A stretch of DNA of 64,000 bases from an uncultured Muribaculaceae bacterium (lineage in GTDB: Bacteria > Bacteroidota > Bacteroidia > Bacteroidales > Muribaculaceae). The notes below the pieces were generated by a model that saw only the letters and a program-made list of their open reading frames with translations, had not been told where the DNA came from and searched no databases. The translations under genes and the position numbers were made by a program. Where the stretch lies: contig CAJUAT010000002.1 in the NCBI GenBank assembly GCA_910584525.1, positions 29,183 to 93,182 on the forward strand. Direction: 5' to 3'. Positions 8,465 through 19,037 of the stretch are shown piece after piece; positions within the stretch are counted from its first letter, which is position 1; every line of letters starts with the position of its first letter.

Positions 8465-11400
8465 ATGGCCAACAGAATATTTGTCGAGAAACGTCCCGGT
8501 TTCCGCAGCGAGGCCGACAGCCTGCGCCGCGAACTCAACACCACCCTCGGCCTTGACATCAAGGACCTGAGGCTCGTAGCCGTTTACGACCTCTTCGGCT
8601 TCTCCCCGGAGCTGCTGGGAAGCACCCGCTACGCCGTATTCGGCGAAAAGGCCACCGACACCGTCAGCGACAGCATCGACACCGAAGGGGTGACATTCCT
8701 GGCCGTGGAGCCTCTGCCCGGCCAGTTCGACCAGCGTGCCGACGCCGCTGCCGCTTGCGTCAGACTAATACAGCCCGGCGCCGACATCGACGTCACTTCC
8801 GCACGCATGTATATCTTCGACCGCCTGCTCTCCCCTGAGGAGCGCGACAAGGTGGCCCGTTATCTCATAAACGCCGTAGAGAACAGGGAGAAAGACCTCT
8901 CGCGCCTTGAGCTGCCGGCCCGCGGCACCGAGACTCCCGTGGAGGTGCTCGACGGCTTCCGCACCCTCGACCGCGATGCCGCCGACGCTTTGCGCAAGAA
9001 AATGGGCCTCGCCATGAGCACCGACGACCTTCTCGAAGCCGTAAGATATTTCACCTCCGAGGAGCGCGACCCCTCCGAAACGGAAATCCGCATCCTCGAC
9101 ACTTACTGGAGCGACCACTGCCGCCACACCACCTTCACCACCCGTCTCGACGACATTACCGTGGAGGATGGTCCCGGCGCCGACGATATCCGCGAGGCGC
9201 TGAAGCTGTGGAAGGATATGCGCCATGAGCTGGGCCGCGACAACAAGCCTCTGCATCTCATGGACCTCGCCACCATCGGCGCCCGCTGGCTCAAGGCCAA
9301 AGGAATACTCGATGACCTCGAGCAAAGCGAGGAAAACAACGCCTGCTCCATATATGTGGATATCGACGTTGACGGCGAGAGCCAGCGGTGGCTCCTGCAG
9401 TTCAAGAACGAGACCCACAACCATCCCACGGAGATAGAGCCTTTCGGCGGCGCCTCCACCTGTCTCGGCGGCGCCATACGCGACCCGCTGTCGGGACGTG
9501 CATATGTATACCAGGCCATGCGCGTCACCGGTGCCGGCGACATTTATGCACCCGTCGCCGACACGCTCCCCGGCAAGCTCCCCCAGCGCGTCATCACTCG
9601 CGGAGCCGCTCACGGCTATTCCAGCTATGGCAACCAGATAGGACTTGCCACGGGGCATGTCCGCGAGATTTATTATCCGGGGTATACCGCCAAACGCCTG
9701 GAGGTAGGCGCCGTGGTAGGTGCCGTACCCGCCGACGCCGTGCGGCGCGAATCGCCAAAGCCCGGCGACGTAGTGCTCATGTTCGGCGGCCGCACAGGAC
9801 GCGACGGCATAGGCGGCGCTACCGGCTCTTCAAAAGAACATACCACAGAGTCCCTGACCGTTTGCGGCTCAGAGGTCCAGAAAGGAAACGCTCCCGAGGA
9901 GCGTAAGCTCTCACGCCTTTTCCGCCGTCCCGAAGTGACGCGCCTGATCAAGAAGTCTAACGACTTCGGTGCCGGAGGCGTAAGCGTCGCCATAGGCGAA
10001 CTTGCCGACGGCCTTGACATATTCCTCGACAATGTCACTGTGAAATACGATGGTCTCAACCCCACCGAGCTCGCCATCAGCGAGAGCCAGGAAAGGATGT
10101 CGGCGGTGGTCGAGGCCAAAGACCGCGAGGAGTTCGAGAGATATTGCCATGAGGAGAACATCGAGGTACGGCATATCGCCAACGTCACCGACACGGGACG
10201 CATGCGTCTTTTCCGCCGTGGCAAGGCCGTGGCCGACATAGCCCGCAGCTTCATCGACTCGGCAGGTGCTCCAAGGTATACCGTGGCGCGAATCGCGGCC
10301 ATAACGCCGCGCAAGCCTTTCGCCCGCGATGTGGAGGGTAGCGACCTCAGGGAAAAGATTCTCAACAACCTCGACGATGTCAACGTCACCGACCAGCGCG
10401 GTCTGGAAGAGATGTTCGACTCCACCATAGGGGCCACCACGGTGCTCATGCCCTACGGTGGCAGACATGCCGCCACGCCCACGCAGGTGTCGCTGCAGAA
10501 GCTCCCCGTGGGTGGCCGGCACACCGACACGGCCTCAATCATGAGCTACGGCTTTGACCCCTACCTTACAGAATGGAGCCCCTACCATGGTGCTGCATGG
10601 GCCGTGGTGGATGCCGCAGCAAAGGCTGTGGCCGCCGGCGCCGATTTTCATCGCCTAAGATATTCCTACCAGGAATATTTCGAGCGCATGCATACCCCCG
10701 AATCGTGGGGCAAGCCGCTGAGCGCACTGCTCGGCGCCCTTAGAATGCAGCATGAGCTCGGCCTCCCCAGCATAGGCGGCAAAGATTCCATGTCGGGAAC
10801 ATTCGGCGACCTCAACGTACCCCCGACGCTGATCGCTTTCGCAGTGACCACCCTGAAGGCATCCAAAGCTATCAGTCCCGAATTCAAGGAGCCACTCGAC
10901 TCTCTGCATCTCATAAGCCCGCGCATACGTCCCAACGGCATGCCCGACAGCAAGAGCGTCGCCGAGGTATTCGAGAAGGTACACAAGGCCATTCTCGACG
11001 GTAAGATACGCGCCGCATGGGCCATAGGCCGCGGAGGCGTGGCGGAAGCTGTCGCCAAGATGGCTTTCGGAAACAATATCGGTGCCAACGTATCGCTCCC
11101 CGACGATAATATGCTCTTCGACACCCTGTACGGCTCTATCCTCGTGGAGACTTCCGACAGCACCCTCCTCGACATAGAGGAAGCCACATTCATAGGTACC
11201 ACCACCGTTGAGGAAGAGATAAGCCTCAACGGCGAGAAGTTCGGCATCGCCGAGCTCAGGGAGCGTAACCGTCGCCGTTTCGCCACGGTCTTCCCCGACC
11301 GTACCGATGTCAGGGGTGAGGCTCCGGCAGCCGGCAGCGCAGGAAAGAATGCCCCGGAATATCCCGGCGAAGCTGTGGAACATCCGCTGGTATTCCTCCC

Positions 11401-12181
11401 CGTGTTCCCCGGCACCAACTGCGACTACGACATGGCCGCCGCCTTCGAGCGTGAAGGCGCCGAGACAGTCACCTCCGTATTCCGCAACCTCACTGCCGAG
11501 GATGTGGAGTCGAGCTGTCGCGAGATGGCCGAAAACATTGACCGCTGCAACATCCTGGCCCTGAGCGGAGGCTTCTCCGCCGCCGACGAGCCCGACGGCT
11601 CCGGCAAATTCATCGCCGCCGTGCTCCTCAACCCGTTGGTAAAAGAGGCAATACAGCGGCTCATCGACCGCAAAGGACTCATAATAGGCATCTGCAACGG
11701 CTTCCAGGCTCTGGTGAAATCAGGCCTGCTGCCCGACGGCAAGATAGGATGCCTTTCGGAGGAGTCGCCGACACTCGCCCGCAACGACATCAACAGACAC
11801 ATCTCGCAGATTGCCGCCACACGTGTGGGCACTACCGCCAGCCCTTGGCTCAAAGGTTTCAATACCGGCGACATCCACAAGATTGCCATGAGCCATGGCG
11901 AAGGTCGATTCACTATTAGCAAAGACCTCGCCGCCCGTCTCTTCGACAATGGCCAGGTAGCCTTCCAGTACGCCGACATCGAGGGGAATCCTACCATGAA
12001 CTCCCCCGAGAACCCCAACGGCTCCGTATGCGCCATAGAAGGAATCATCAGCCCCGACGGACTGATTCTCGGCAAGATGGGCCACTCCGAACGTTACGCC
12101 GACGGCCTCATGATCAACGTCCCCGGCGATAAGTCACAGAACCTCTTCCGCAATGCCGTAAACTACTTCCGCAAGAAATAA
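8465..12181 (+). CDS. purL: Phosphoribosylformylglycinamidine synthase, large fused form
   Basis: 1238 residues, the long single-chain form that joins the PurS-like N-terminus, the synthetase core and a C-terminal class I glutaminase. Converts FGAR, glutamine and ATP to FGAM. The N-terminus (FVEKRPGFRSEA) is PurS-like. The core holds FKNETHNHPTEIEPFGGAST and SNDFGAGGVSVAIGELADG, and a second half with SIGGKDSMSGTF. The glutaminase nucleophile is Cys at about residue 1077 in GICNGFQAL, with a His in MSHGEGRF. Separate purS and purQ are therefore not needed. Confidence 0.97.
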   Translation: MANRIFVEKRPGFRSEADSLRRELNTTLGLDIKDLRLVAVYDLFGFSPELLGSTRYAVFGEKATDTVSDSIDTEGVTFLAVEPLPGQFDQRADAAAACVRLIQPGADIDVTSARMYIFDRLLSPEERDKVARYLINAVENREKDLSRLELPARGTETPVEVLDGFRTLDRDAADALRKKMGLAMSTDDLLEAVRYFTSEERDPSETEIRILDTYWSDHCRHTTFTTRLDDITVEDGPGADDIREALKLWKDMRHELGRDNKPLHLMDLATIGARWLKAKGILDDLEQSEENNACSIYVDIDVDGESQRWLLQFKNETHNHPTEIEPFGGASTCLGGAIRDPLSGRAYVYQAMRVTGAGDIYAPVADTLPGKLPQRVITRGAAHGYSSYGNQIGLATGHVREIYYPGYTAKRLEVGAVVGAVPADAVRRESPKPGDVVLMFGGRTGRDGIGGATGSSKEHTTESLTVCGSEVQKGNAPEERKLSRLFRRPEVTRLIKKSNDFGAGGVSVAIGELADGLDIFLDNVTVKYDGLNPTELAISESQERMSAVVEAKDREEFERYCHEENIEVRHIANVTDTGRMRLFRRGKAVADIARSFIDSAGAPRYTVARIAAITPRKPFARDVEGSDLREKILNNLDDVNVTDQRGLEEMFDSTIGATTVLMPYGGRHAATPTQVSLQKLPVGGRHTDTASIMSYGFDPYLTEWSPYHGAAWAVVDAAAKAVAAGADFHRLRYSYQEYFERMHTPESWGKPLSALLGALRMQHELGLPSIGGKDSMSGTFGDLNVPPTLIAFAVTTLKASKAISPEFKEPLDSLHLISPRIRPNGMPDSKSVAEVFEKVHKAILDGKIRAAWAIGRGGVAEAVAKMAFGNNIGANVSLPDDNMLFDTLYGSILVETSDSTLLDIEEATFIGTTTVEEEISLNGEKFGIAELRERNRRRFATVFPDRTDVRGEAPAAGSAGKNAPEYPGEAVEHPLVFLPVFPGTNCDYDMAAAFEREGAETVTSVFRNLTAEDVESSCREMAENIDRCNILALSGGFSAADEPDGSGKFIAAVLLNPLVKEAIQRLIDRKGLIIGICNGFQALVKSGLLPDGKIGCLSEESPTLARNDINRHISQIAATRVGTTASPWLKGFNTGDIHKIAMSHGEGRFTISKDLAARLFDNGQVAFQYADIEGNPTMNSPENPNGSVCAIEGIISPDGLILGKMGHSERYADGLMINVPGDKSQNLFRNAVNYFRKK

Positions 12182-12239
12182 TCCCCGGCATTCAGCTCCT
12201 CATCAGAATAAAAAAAACTAAAAAAACAAGCATAAGAAA

Positions 12240-12953
12240 ATGGAAAAGAAAGAGATGCTCTACGAAGGCAAAGCCAAGCAGGTATATGCCACCGACAACG
12301 ATGACCTGGTAATCATCCACTACAAGGACGATGCCACGGCCTTCAACAATCTGAAGCACGCCACCATCGGTTCGAAGGGTGTACTCAACAACGAGATCAC
12401 GACCATTATCTTCAACAAGCTGAAGGAGGCCGGCATACCCACGCACTATGTGGAGACTCTCAACGACCGCGACCAGCTGTGCCGCAAGGTAAGCATCGTG
12501 CCGCTGGAAGTGATAGTACGCAACGTGATAGCAGGCTCTATGGCCAAGCGTCTGGGCATAGAGGAAGGCACCCCCGCCCCCAACACCATCTTCGAGATAT
12601 GCTACAAGGATGATGCCCTCGGCGACCCGCTGATCAACGACCACCACGCCGTGGCTCTCGGCGCCGCCACCTACGATGAGCTCAATACCATCTACGACCT
12701 CACCGGACGCATCAACGAGCTCCTCAAGGACATCTTTGCAAAAATCAACATCCGCCTCGTCGACTTCAAGATAGAGTTCGGCAAGACCTCCGACGGCGAG
12801 ATTGTGCTTGCCGACGAGATAAGCCCCGACACCTGCCGTCTCTGGGACAGGGACACCAACGAGAAGCTCGACAAGGACCGTTTCCGTCGCGACCTCGGCA
12901 ACGTGATTGGCGCCTACCGCGAGATTGACGCCCGCCTTAACAGCATCAAATAA
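12240..12953 (+). CDS. purC: SAICAR synthetase
   Basis: 237 residues, typical of the short bacterial form. Joins aspartate to CAIR using ATP. It opens [20 protein letters not shown] and carries [40 protein letters not shown] and SPDTCRLWD, all hallmark PurC blocks. A 58-base A-rich gap separates it from purL; no promoter consensus is visible there. Confidence 0.96.
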   Translation: MEKKEMLYEGKAKQVYATDNDDLVIIHYKDDATAFNNLKHATIGSKGVLNNEITTIIFNKLKEAGIPTHYVETLNDRDQLCRKVSIVPLEVIVRNVIAGSMAKRLGIEEGTPAPNTIFEICYKDDALGDPLINDHHAVALGAATYDELNTIYDLTGRINELLKDIFAKINIRLVDFKIEFGKTSDGEIVLADEISPDTCRLWDRDTNEKLDKDRFRRDLGNVIGAYREIDARLNSIK

Positions 12954-12978
12954 AGCTTAAGTAACAGTTATACTTATC

Positions 12979-14004
12979 ATGGCAGAACATTATGAAGCCT
13001 CGGGCGTAAACTTGGAGGCGGGCTATGAGGTGGTGAGCCGCATCAAGAAGCATGTGGCGTCAACCACCCGCAAGGGATGCATGGGAGGCATAGGAGCCTT
13101 CGGCGGCATGTTCGACCTCGGAGCTCTCGGCATGAAGCATCCGGTGCTCGTAAGCGGCACCGACGGCGTGGGCACCAAGCTCAAGCTGGCCTTCGAGATG
13201 GGTATCCACGACACGGTGGGCATCGACGCTGTGGCCATGTGCGTCAACGACGTCCTCGCCCAGGGTGCCGAACCTCTGATATTCCTCGACTATGTGGCCG
13301 TAGGCAAGAATGAGCCTGCCGTCGTGGAGGCCATAGTCGCCGGCGTCGCCGACGGATGCCGCCAGGCCGGATGCGCACTCGTCGGCGGAGAAACTGCCGA
13401 AATGCCCGGCATGTACGACCCCGACGAATACGACATTGCCGGTTTCACTGTCGGCGCCGTTGAAAAAGACAACCTCATCGACGGCTCTCTTGTAGCCGAG
13501 AACGATGTCCTCATAGGCATCCCTTCCACCGGCGTCCACTCCAACGGATTCTCGCTCGTGCGCAAGATTGTCAGAGATGCTGCCCTCGACCTGCACAGCA
13601 TATATCCCGAACTGGGTCACAAGCCGCTCGGCGAAGTGCTCCTCACTCCCACAAGGATATATGTCAAACCGGTCCTCGAACTTCTGGGCAAAGTGTCGGT
13701 GCACGGCGTGGCCCATATCACCGGCGGCGGTTTCGACGAGAATATACCCCGCATACTCCCCGACGGCCTGGCCGCAAGCATCAAGGAAGGCTCCTGGCAG
13801 ATCCTGCCCGTGTTCCAGTTCCTTGAAAAACATGGCAACATACCCCACCGCGAGATGTTCAACATCTTCAACATGGGTATCGGTATGGTCATAGCCGTAT
13901 CCGATGCGGATGCCCCCGCGGCTCTCGCCTCGCTTCAGGAGTCGGGCCTCAAGCCTTCCATTATCGGAAAGGTCGTGCCCGGTAAAGGTGTTTCCATTTC
14001 TTAA
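12979..14004 (+). CDS. purM: Phosphoribosylformylglycinamidine cyclo-ligase (AIR synthetase)
   Basis: 341 residues. Closes the imidazole ring of FGAM to give AIR. Visible motifs are [14 protein letters not shown] [51 protein letters not shown] and [13 protein letters not shown], and [19 protein letters not shown] near the C-terminus. Starts 25 bases after purC. Same ATP-binding fold as the PurL core. Confidence 0.96.
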   Translation: MAEHYEASGVNLEAGYEVVSRIKKHVASTTRKGCMGGIGAFGGMFDLGALGMKHPVLVSGTDGVGTKLKLAFEMGIHDTVGIDAVAMCVNDVLAQGAEPLIFLDYVAVGKNEPAVVEAIVAGVADGCRQAGCALVGGETAEMPGMYDPDEYDIAGFTVGAVEKDNLIDGSLVAENDVLIGIPSTGVHSNGFSLVRKIVRDAALDLHSIYPELGHKPLGEVLLTPTRIYVKPVLELLGKVSVHGVAHITGGGFDENIPRILPDGLAASIKEGSWQILPVFQFLEKHGNIPHREMFNIFNMGIGMVIAVSDADAPAALASLQESGLKPSIIGKVVPGKGVSIS

Positions 14005-14029
14005 AATATACAAAACTAAAACAGAAAAG

Positions 14030-15559
14030 ATGCGCGCATTATTCAGCGTAAGCGATAAAAGAGGATTAGTAGACTTTGCCCGCGGGCTGTCGGCCTGCGG
14101 CTGGGAAATCATAGCCACAGGCGGCACACAGAAGCTTCTCGAAGAGAGCGGCGTGAAGACCACCGGCATATCGGAAGTCACCGGTTTCCCGGAGATATGC
14201 GGAGGTCGTGTCAAGACCCTTCATCCCCGTGTTCACGGAGGTCTCTTGGGACGCCGCGACAACGAAGGCGACATGCAGCAGCTCAAGGAGAACGGCATCG
14301 AGACCATCGAGATGGTATGCGTCAACCTCTACCCTTTCGAGGCTACGGTTGCCAAACCCGACTGCACCCTTGAGGATGCCGTGGAACATATCGACATAGG
14401 CGGCCCGTCGATGCTTCGCAGCGCCGCCAAGAACTTCAACGCCGTCACCGTGGTCTGCGACCCTGACGACTACTCAAAGGTGCTCGACGAGATACGCGCC
14501 GACGGCAACACGTCCCTGGAAACACGCCTCACCCTCTCCGCAAAGGCTTACACCCACACCGCCATATACGACAGCCATATCGCCGAATATATGCGTCGTC
14601 AGGCCAACCTTCCCGAGAAGCTGTTCCTCAACTTCGACCTCGTTCAGCCGCTGCGCTACGGCGAGAACCCCCACCAGCAGGCCAAGTTCTACAAGGAGGC
14701 CGAGCCGGGCACCTATTCCGTGGCCGGCGCCCGTCAGATACAGGGCAAGGAGCTGAGCTACAACAACATCCAGGACGCCAACGCCGCCCTGGAGATTGTG
14801 AGCGAGTTCACAGAGCCCTTCTGCGTAGGTCTCAAGCACATGAATCCCTGCGGGGCAGCCGTCGGCAAGGATGCCGCCGAGGCGTGGCAAAGAGCTTATG
14901 AGGCCGACAAGGTAAGCATTTACGGCGGTATCGTGGCCTTCAACCGCGAGGTTACCCTCGACATCGCCAAGGCTCTAAAACCCATATTCCTCGAAATCGT
15001 GATGGCACCCTCCTTCAGCGCAGAGGCCCTCGAGCTGCTGGCTACCAAGAAGAACCTCCGCGTGCTCGTGATCGACATGTCGGCGCCGCGTTGCAAACGC
15101 CCCAAATATACGGGGGTCACCGGCGGCCTTCTCGTACAGGATGCCGATACGGAATGTGTGGAGGTCACCACCGACATGTGCGTGACCGACCGCAAACCCT
15201 CGGCTCAGGAACTCGCCGACATAAACTTCGGCTGGAAGATTGTGAAGCATGTCAAGAGCAACGCCATAGTAGTGGTGAAGGATGGAGCCACTCTGGGAGT
15301 GGGCGCCGGACAGATGAACCGTGTGGGATCGGCCGGCATAGCCCTCGAGGAGGCCAAGGCTGCCGGCGCCGTCTCCGGCCTCGTGCTCGCCTCCGACGGA
15401 TTCCTCCCCTTCGACGATACCGTTGACCAGGCTGCGCAGTATGGCGTCAGCGCCATTGTTCAGCCCGGCGGTTCCATTCGCGACAACGACTCCATCGTCA
15501 AGGCCAATGAGAAGGGTATCGCCATGATGTTCACAGGCATGCGCCATTTCAAACACTGA
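14030..15559 (+). CDS. purH: Bifunctional AICAR formyltransferase / IMP cyclohydrolase
   Basis: 509 residues from the ATG at 14030 (MRALFSVSDKRGLVDFAR), which matches the family start; the frame is open further upstream within purM but that part is not PurH. The N-terminal MGS-like cyclohydrolase domain has EIIATGGTQKLLEESG and KTLHPRVHGGLLGRRD; the formyltransferase domain has ELSYNNIQDANAALEIV and VGLKHMNPCGAA. Uses 10-formyl-THF, which FolD in the same cluster can provide. Confidence 0.96.
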   Translation: MRALFSVSDKRGLVDFARGLSACGWEIIATGGTQKLLEESGVKTTGISEVTGFPEICGGRVKTLHPRVHGGLLGRRDNEGDMQQLKENGIETIEMVCVNLYPFEATVAKPDCTLEDAVEHIDIGGPSMLRSAAKNFNAVTVVCDPDDYSKVLDEIRADGNTSLETRLTLSAKAYTHTAIYDSHIAEYMRRQANLPEKLFLNFDLVQPLRYGENPHQQAKFYKEAEPGTYSVAGARQIQGKELSYNNIQDANAALEIVSEFTEPFCVGLKHMNPCGAAVGKDAAEAWQRAYEADKVSIYGGIVAFNREVTLDIAKALKPIFLEIVMAPSFSAEALELLATKKNLRVLVIDMSAPRCKRPKYTGVTGGLLVQDADTECVEVTTDMCVTDRKPSAQELADINFGWKIVKHVKSNAIVVVKDGATLGVGAGQMNRVGSAGIALEEAKAAGAVSGLVLASDGFLPFDDTVDQAAQYGVSAIVQPGGSIRDNDSIVKANEKGIAMMFTGMRHFKH

Positions 15560-15571
15560 TTTTCGTAACCT

Positions 15572-16834
15572 ATGTATAATGTACTGGTAATAGGAAGCGG
15601 AGGCCGGGAGCACGCCATAGTGGAGGCGCTTCGGCACTCGCCGTCGGTGGAGCGGGTATACTGCGCCCCCGGCAACGCCGGCATCAACACCCAGGCCACT
15701 CCCGTGGAGATTCCCGTCGACGACATCGACGCTTTGGCGCGTTTCGCCACCGACACATCCATCAACCTCACGGTGGTGGGTCCCGAGGTACCGCTGTCGA
15801 TGGGCATCGTCGACGAGTTCCTTCGCCGCGGCCTGCGCATCTTCGGCCCCACGAAAAGCGCCGCACGCATAGAGTCGAGCAAAGCTTTCGCCAAGGAACT
15901 CATGGCACGCCACGGCATACCCACGGCAGCCTCCCGCACCTTCGACGACTTCGTCCAGGCTCTCGCCTATGTCAAGGCTGGTCCGGAGCGGTCGGTGATC
16001 AAATACGACGGTCTTGCCGCCGGCAAGGGTGTGGTGGTGGCCGCAAACCATGCCGAAGCCGAGGAGGCCCTCAGAAGCATGCTCCTCGACGATGAGTTCG
16101 GAAAGGGGAAGGTGGTCGTGGAGGAATTCCTCGACGGTCCCGAGTTCTCCTTCATGTGTCTTGTGAACGGCACCAAGGTATATCCGCTGGCAGTGGCCCG
16201 CGACCATAAACGCGCCTACGACAACGACGAAGGCCCCAACACGGGCGGCATGGGAGCCTATTCACCCGTGCCTTTCGTCACCGAAGAGATACGGCAGACC
16301 GCCCTCGACACCATCATGCGCCCCGTGGCAAAGGCTATGGCCGACGAAGGAATTCCCTTCACCGGTGTCCTTTACGGAGGCCTTATCCTCAACAATGGCG
16401 TGCCGAAGGTCATTGAGTTCAACGCCCGCTTCGGCGACCCCGAGACGGAGGTGGTGCTCCCGCGCATGAAGTCAGACTTCTGCAAGGTTCTCGACGCCGT
16501 CATCGACGGCAAGGACACCGATATAGAATGGAATCCCGACACATTCCTCGGCATAGTGCTGGCCGCCGAAGGTTATCCCGGCTCCTACGCCAAAGGGATA
16601 GTCCTCAACGGCATAGACTCAATCGAAGGGAATGTGCACCATATGGGCACAGCTGTCGTGGATGGCTCTCTTGTAAGCAAGGGAGGCCGCGTCATGATGG
16701 TGGGCGCACATGCTCCCTCTCTCTCCGAAGCCCGTGACAAGGCCCTCAGAGATGCCCGCAATATTCTCAAACAGAGTCCCGGTCTTTTCTGCCGCTCCGA
16801 CATAGGCGCCAAAGAAACTACCGTTAACAACTGA
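15572..16834 (+). CDS. purD: Phosphoribosylamine-glycine ligase (GAR synthetase)
   Basis: 420 residues, ATP-grasp enzyme joining glycine to phosphoribosylamine. Motifs: NVLVIGSGGREHAIVEAL at the start, KYDGLAAGKGVVVA in the ATP-grasp domain, DHKRAYDNDEGPNTGGMGAY, and EFNARFGDPETEVVLPRM. The stop codon lies inside a short duplication of the folD start region (16832-16851). Confidence 0.96.
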   Translation: MYNVLVIGSGGREHAIVEALRHSPSVERVYCAPGNAGINTQATPVEIPVDDIDALARFATDTSINLTVVGPEVPLSMGIVDEFLRRGLRIFGPTKSAARIESSKAFAKELMARHGIPTAASRTFDDFVQALAYVKAGPERSVIKYDGLAAGKGVVVAANHAEAEEALRSMLLDDEFGKGKVVVEEFLDGPEFSFMCLVNGTKVYPLAVARDHKRAYDNDEGPNTGGMGAYSPVPFVTEEIRQTALDTIMRPVAKAMADEGIPFTGVLYGGLILNNGVPKVIEFNARFGDPETEVVLPRMKSDFCKVLDAVIDGKDTDIEWNPDTFLGIVLAAEGYPGSYAKGIVLNGIDSIEGNVHHMGTAVVDGSLVSKGGRVMMVGAHAPSLSEARDKALRDARNILKQSPGLFCRSDIGAKETTVNN

Positions 16835-16851
16835 ACATCGACGGAAAGCAT

Positions 16852-17697
16852 ATGAACATCGACGGAAAAGCATTGGCGAAGGCCACCAAGGAGAATGTGG
16901 CCGCAAAAGTCAGGGAATGCGTTGAGAAATATGGACGCGCCCCCCATCTGGCAGTGATACTCGTCGGGGAAGACCCCGCCTCCCAGACGTACGTGCGTTC
17001 CAAAGGGAAGGATGCCGAGCAGGTGGGCTTCAGGTCCACCACCATCCGTATGCCCGAGAGCACGAGCGAGGAGGAACTTCTGGCCGAGATATCTCGACTC
17101 AACGCCGACACGGAGGTTGACGGAGTGCTCGTGCAGCTCCCCGTACCCCGCCATATCGACGAAAACCGCGTGATCGAGGCCATAAGCGCCGAGAAGGATG
17201 TCGACGGCTTCCACCCCTCCAACGTTGCCGGCCTGTGGCAGAAACGGCCCCATGTGGCTCCTTGCACGCCAAAAGGCATCATGAAGATGCTCGACGACAA
17301 CAACGTGGAACTCGAGGGGAAGAAGGCCGTGGTGATAGGACGCAGCAATATCGTGGGTCTGCCCATGGCCAAGATGCTTCTCGACCGCAACGCCACCGTA
17401 ACCATCGCCCACAGCCGCACCAAAAACCTCCCCGAGGTGGCCGCGCAGGCTGATATTCTCGTGGTGGCCGTGGGTCGCCCCAGGTTCGCCGGCAAGGACT
17501 TCGTGAAACCTGGTGCCGTAGTGATTGACGTGGGCATCAACCGCGACCCCGAAACGGGCAAGCTCGTGGGGGATGTCGACTACGACGAGGTGGCTCCCAT
17601 AGCCTCACTCATCACCCCGGTACCCGGCGGTGTCGGCCCCATGACCCGCGCATGCCTCATGGAGAACACTCTCGAGTGTTTCCTCGCAAAATTCTAA
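16852..17697 (+). CDS. folD: Methylenetetrahydrofolate dehydrogenase / cyclohydrolase
   Basis: 281 residues. Interconverts methylene-, methenyl- and 10-formyl-THF with NADP. Motifs: HLAVILVGEDPASQTYVRSK (catalytic Lys), DGVLVQLPVPRHIDE, VVIGRSNIVGLPMAKMLL (Rossmann site), and PVPGGVGPMTRACLMENTL. Its place in the cluster fits supply of 10-formyl-THF to PurH. The ATG follows the purD stop by 17 bases, in a near-perfect duplication of its own first 20 bases. Confidence 0.96.
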   Translation: MNIDGKALAKATKENVAAKVRECVEKYGRAPHLAVILVGEDPASQTYVRSKGKDAEQVGFRSTTIRMPESTSEEELLAEISRLNADTEVDGVLVQLPVPRHIDENRVIEAISAEKDVDGFHPSNVAGLWQKRPHVAPCTPKGIMKMLDDNNVELEGKKAVVIGRSNIVGLPMAKMLLDRNATVTIAHSRTKNLPEVAAQADILVVAVGRPRFAGKDFVKPGAVVIDVGINRDPETGKLVGDVDYDEVAPIASLITPVPGGVGPMTRACLMENTLECFLAKF

Positions 17698-17728
17698 CCA
17701 TTTCCCCAATCCAGATTACAGCCATACA

Positions 17729-19033
17729 ATGATAGAAAGATATTCACGGCCCGGGATGCGCGCCGTATGGACGGAGCAGAACAAGTTCGAGGCCTATCTC
17801 AAAGTGGAGCTTCTGAGCGCGGAGGCCTGGCGCGAGCTGGGTGTTGTCCCCGCCGAAGATATAGAGAAACTCTATGCCAAGGCCTCTTTCTCCATACCAC
17901 GCATCAAGGAGATAGAGGAGCAGACACGCCATGACATAGTGGCCTTCACGCGCACCGTCAGCGAGAGTCTCGGCGATGAACGCAAATGGATCCACTATGG
18001 TCTGACGAGCACCGATGTCGTTGACACAGCCAACGGTTATCTGCTCAAGCAGGCCAACGACATACTTCGCGAAGACCTTGCCCGCTTCGCCGAGATGCTG
18101 CGGGGGCAGGCCATGAAGTACAAGGAGACACCCTGCATAGGACGCACGCACGGCATTCATGCCGACATCACCAGCTTCGGCCTCAAATGGGCCTTGTGGT
18201 ACGAGGAGATGCAGCGCAACATCCGCCGCTTCGAGGAGGCGGCCCGCGGCGTGGAGGTCGGCAAGATCAGCGGCGCCGTAGGTAACTACGCCAACATTCC
18301 TCCTTTCGTGCAGGAATATGTCTGCGAGCACCTCGGCATCGACTCCGCAGCCGTATCCACACAGGTGATACAGCGCGACCGCCACGCATGGTATCTGGCG
18401 GCTATCGCCGTGATAGGCGCCAGCATCGAACAGATGGCCATGGAGGTCCGCAACCTCCAGCGCACCGAGGTGCATGAGGTGGAGGAGGCTTTCGGCAAAG
18501 GTCAGAAAGGCTCTTCGGCCATGCCCCACAAACGCAACCCCATAGGCTCCGAGAACATGTGCGGCTGCGCCCGCGTGCTTCGCGGTTATATGGAGACCGC
18601 TTACCAGAATGTGGCCCTATGGCATGAACGCGACATCTCCCACTCCGCCACCGAACGCATCATCCTCCCCGACGCGACACAGCTCCTCGACTACATGCTC
18701 AACAGGATGATGAACATACTCGGCAACCTCACAGTCTTTGCCGACAAGATGAAGAGCAACATATACATCACCAACGGAGTGATTTTCGCCCAGCGCGTCA
18801 TGAACGCCCTCATCAACAAAGGCTTCACACGCGAGAAGGCTTACGACACGGTCCAGCCCATAGCCATGAAGGCCATGGAACTCGGTATGCCTTATGCCGA
18901 TCTCCTCGCCAAGGATCCCACAGTGTCGGAAAACCTCTCCAAAGAGGAACTCGACAACTGCTTCACTCTCGATTACTATTTCAAGAACGTCGATTATATC
19001 TACAGCAAAGTCTTCGGAACAAATAACCAATAA
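17729..19033 (+). CDS. purB: Adenylosuccinate lyase
   Basis: 434 residues. Removes fumarate from SAICAR and from adenylosuccinate, so it serves two steps. Family signature GSSAMPHKRNPIGSENMCG is intact, as are TSTDVVDTANGYLLKQA and IGRTHGIHADITSFGLK (catalytic His). It follows folD by 31 bases and precedes purA by 4. Confidence 0.96.
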   Translation: MIERYSRPGMRAVWTEQNKFEAYLKVELLSAEAWRELGVVPAEDIEKLYAKASFSIPRIKEIEEQTRHDIVAFTRTVSESLGDERKWIHYGLTSTDVVDTANGYLLKQANDILREDLARFAEMLRGQAMKYKETPCIGRTHGIHADITSFGLKWALWYEEMQRNIRRFEEAARGVEVGKISGAVGNYANIPPFVQEYVCEHLGIDSAAVSTQVIQRDRHAWYLAAIAVIGASIEQMAMEVRNLQRTEVHEVEEAFGKGQKGSSAMPHKRNPIGSENMCGCARVLRGYMETAYQNVALWHERDISHSATERIILPDATQLLDYMLNRMMNILGNLTVFADKMKSNIYITNGVIFAQRVMNALINKGFTREKAYDTVQPIAMKAMELGMPYADLLAKDPTVSENLSKEELDNCFTLDYYFKNVDYIYSKVFGTNNQ

Positions 19034-19037
19034 AGAC

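Noticed and set aside
13060..14214. Long open frame on the minus strand opposite purM and the start of purH (384 codons)
   Set aside because: It overlaps two clear genes and its product is low-complexity His/Glu/Ala-rich with no family features; a by-product of GC-rich codon use.
14975..16207. Minus-strand open frame of 410 codons opposite purH and purD
   Set aside because: Fully antisense to conserved enzymes, no promoter and no recognisable domain.
18894..19037. Upstream extension of the purA frame
   Set aside because: The extra residues lie within purB in another frame and lack homology; the ATG at 19038 begins the conserved PurA N-terminus.
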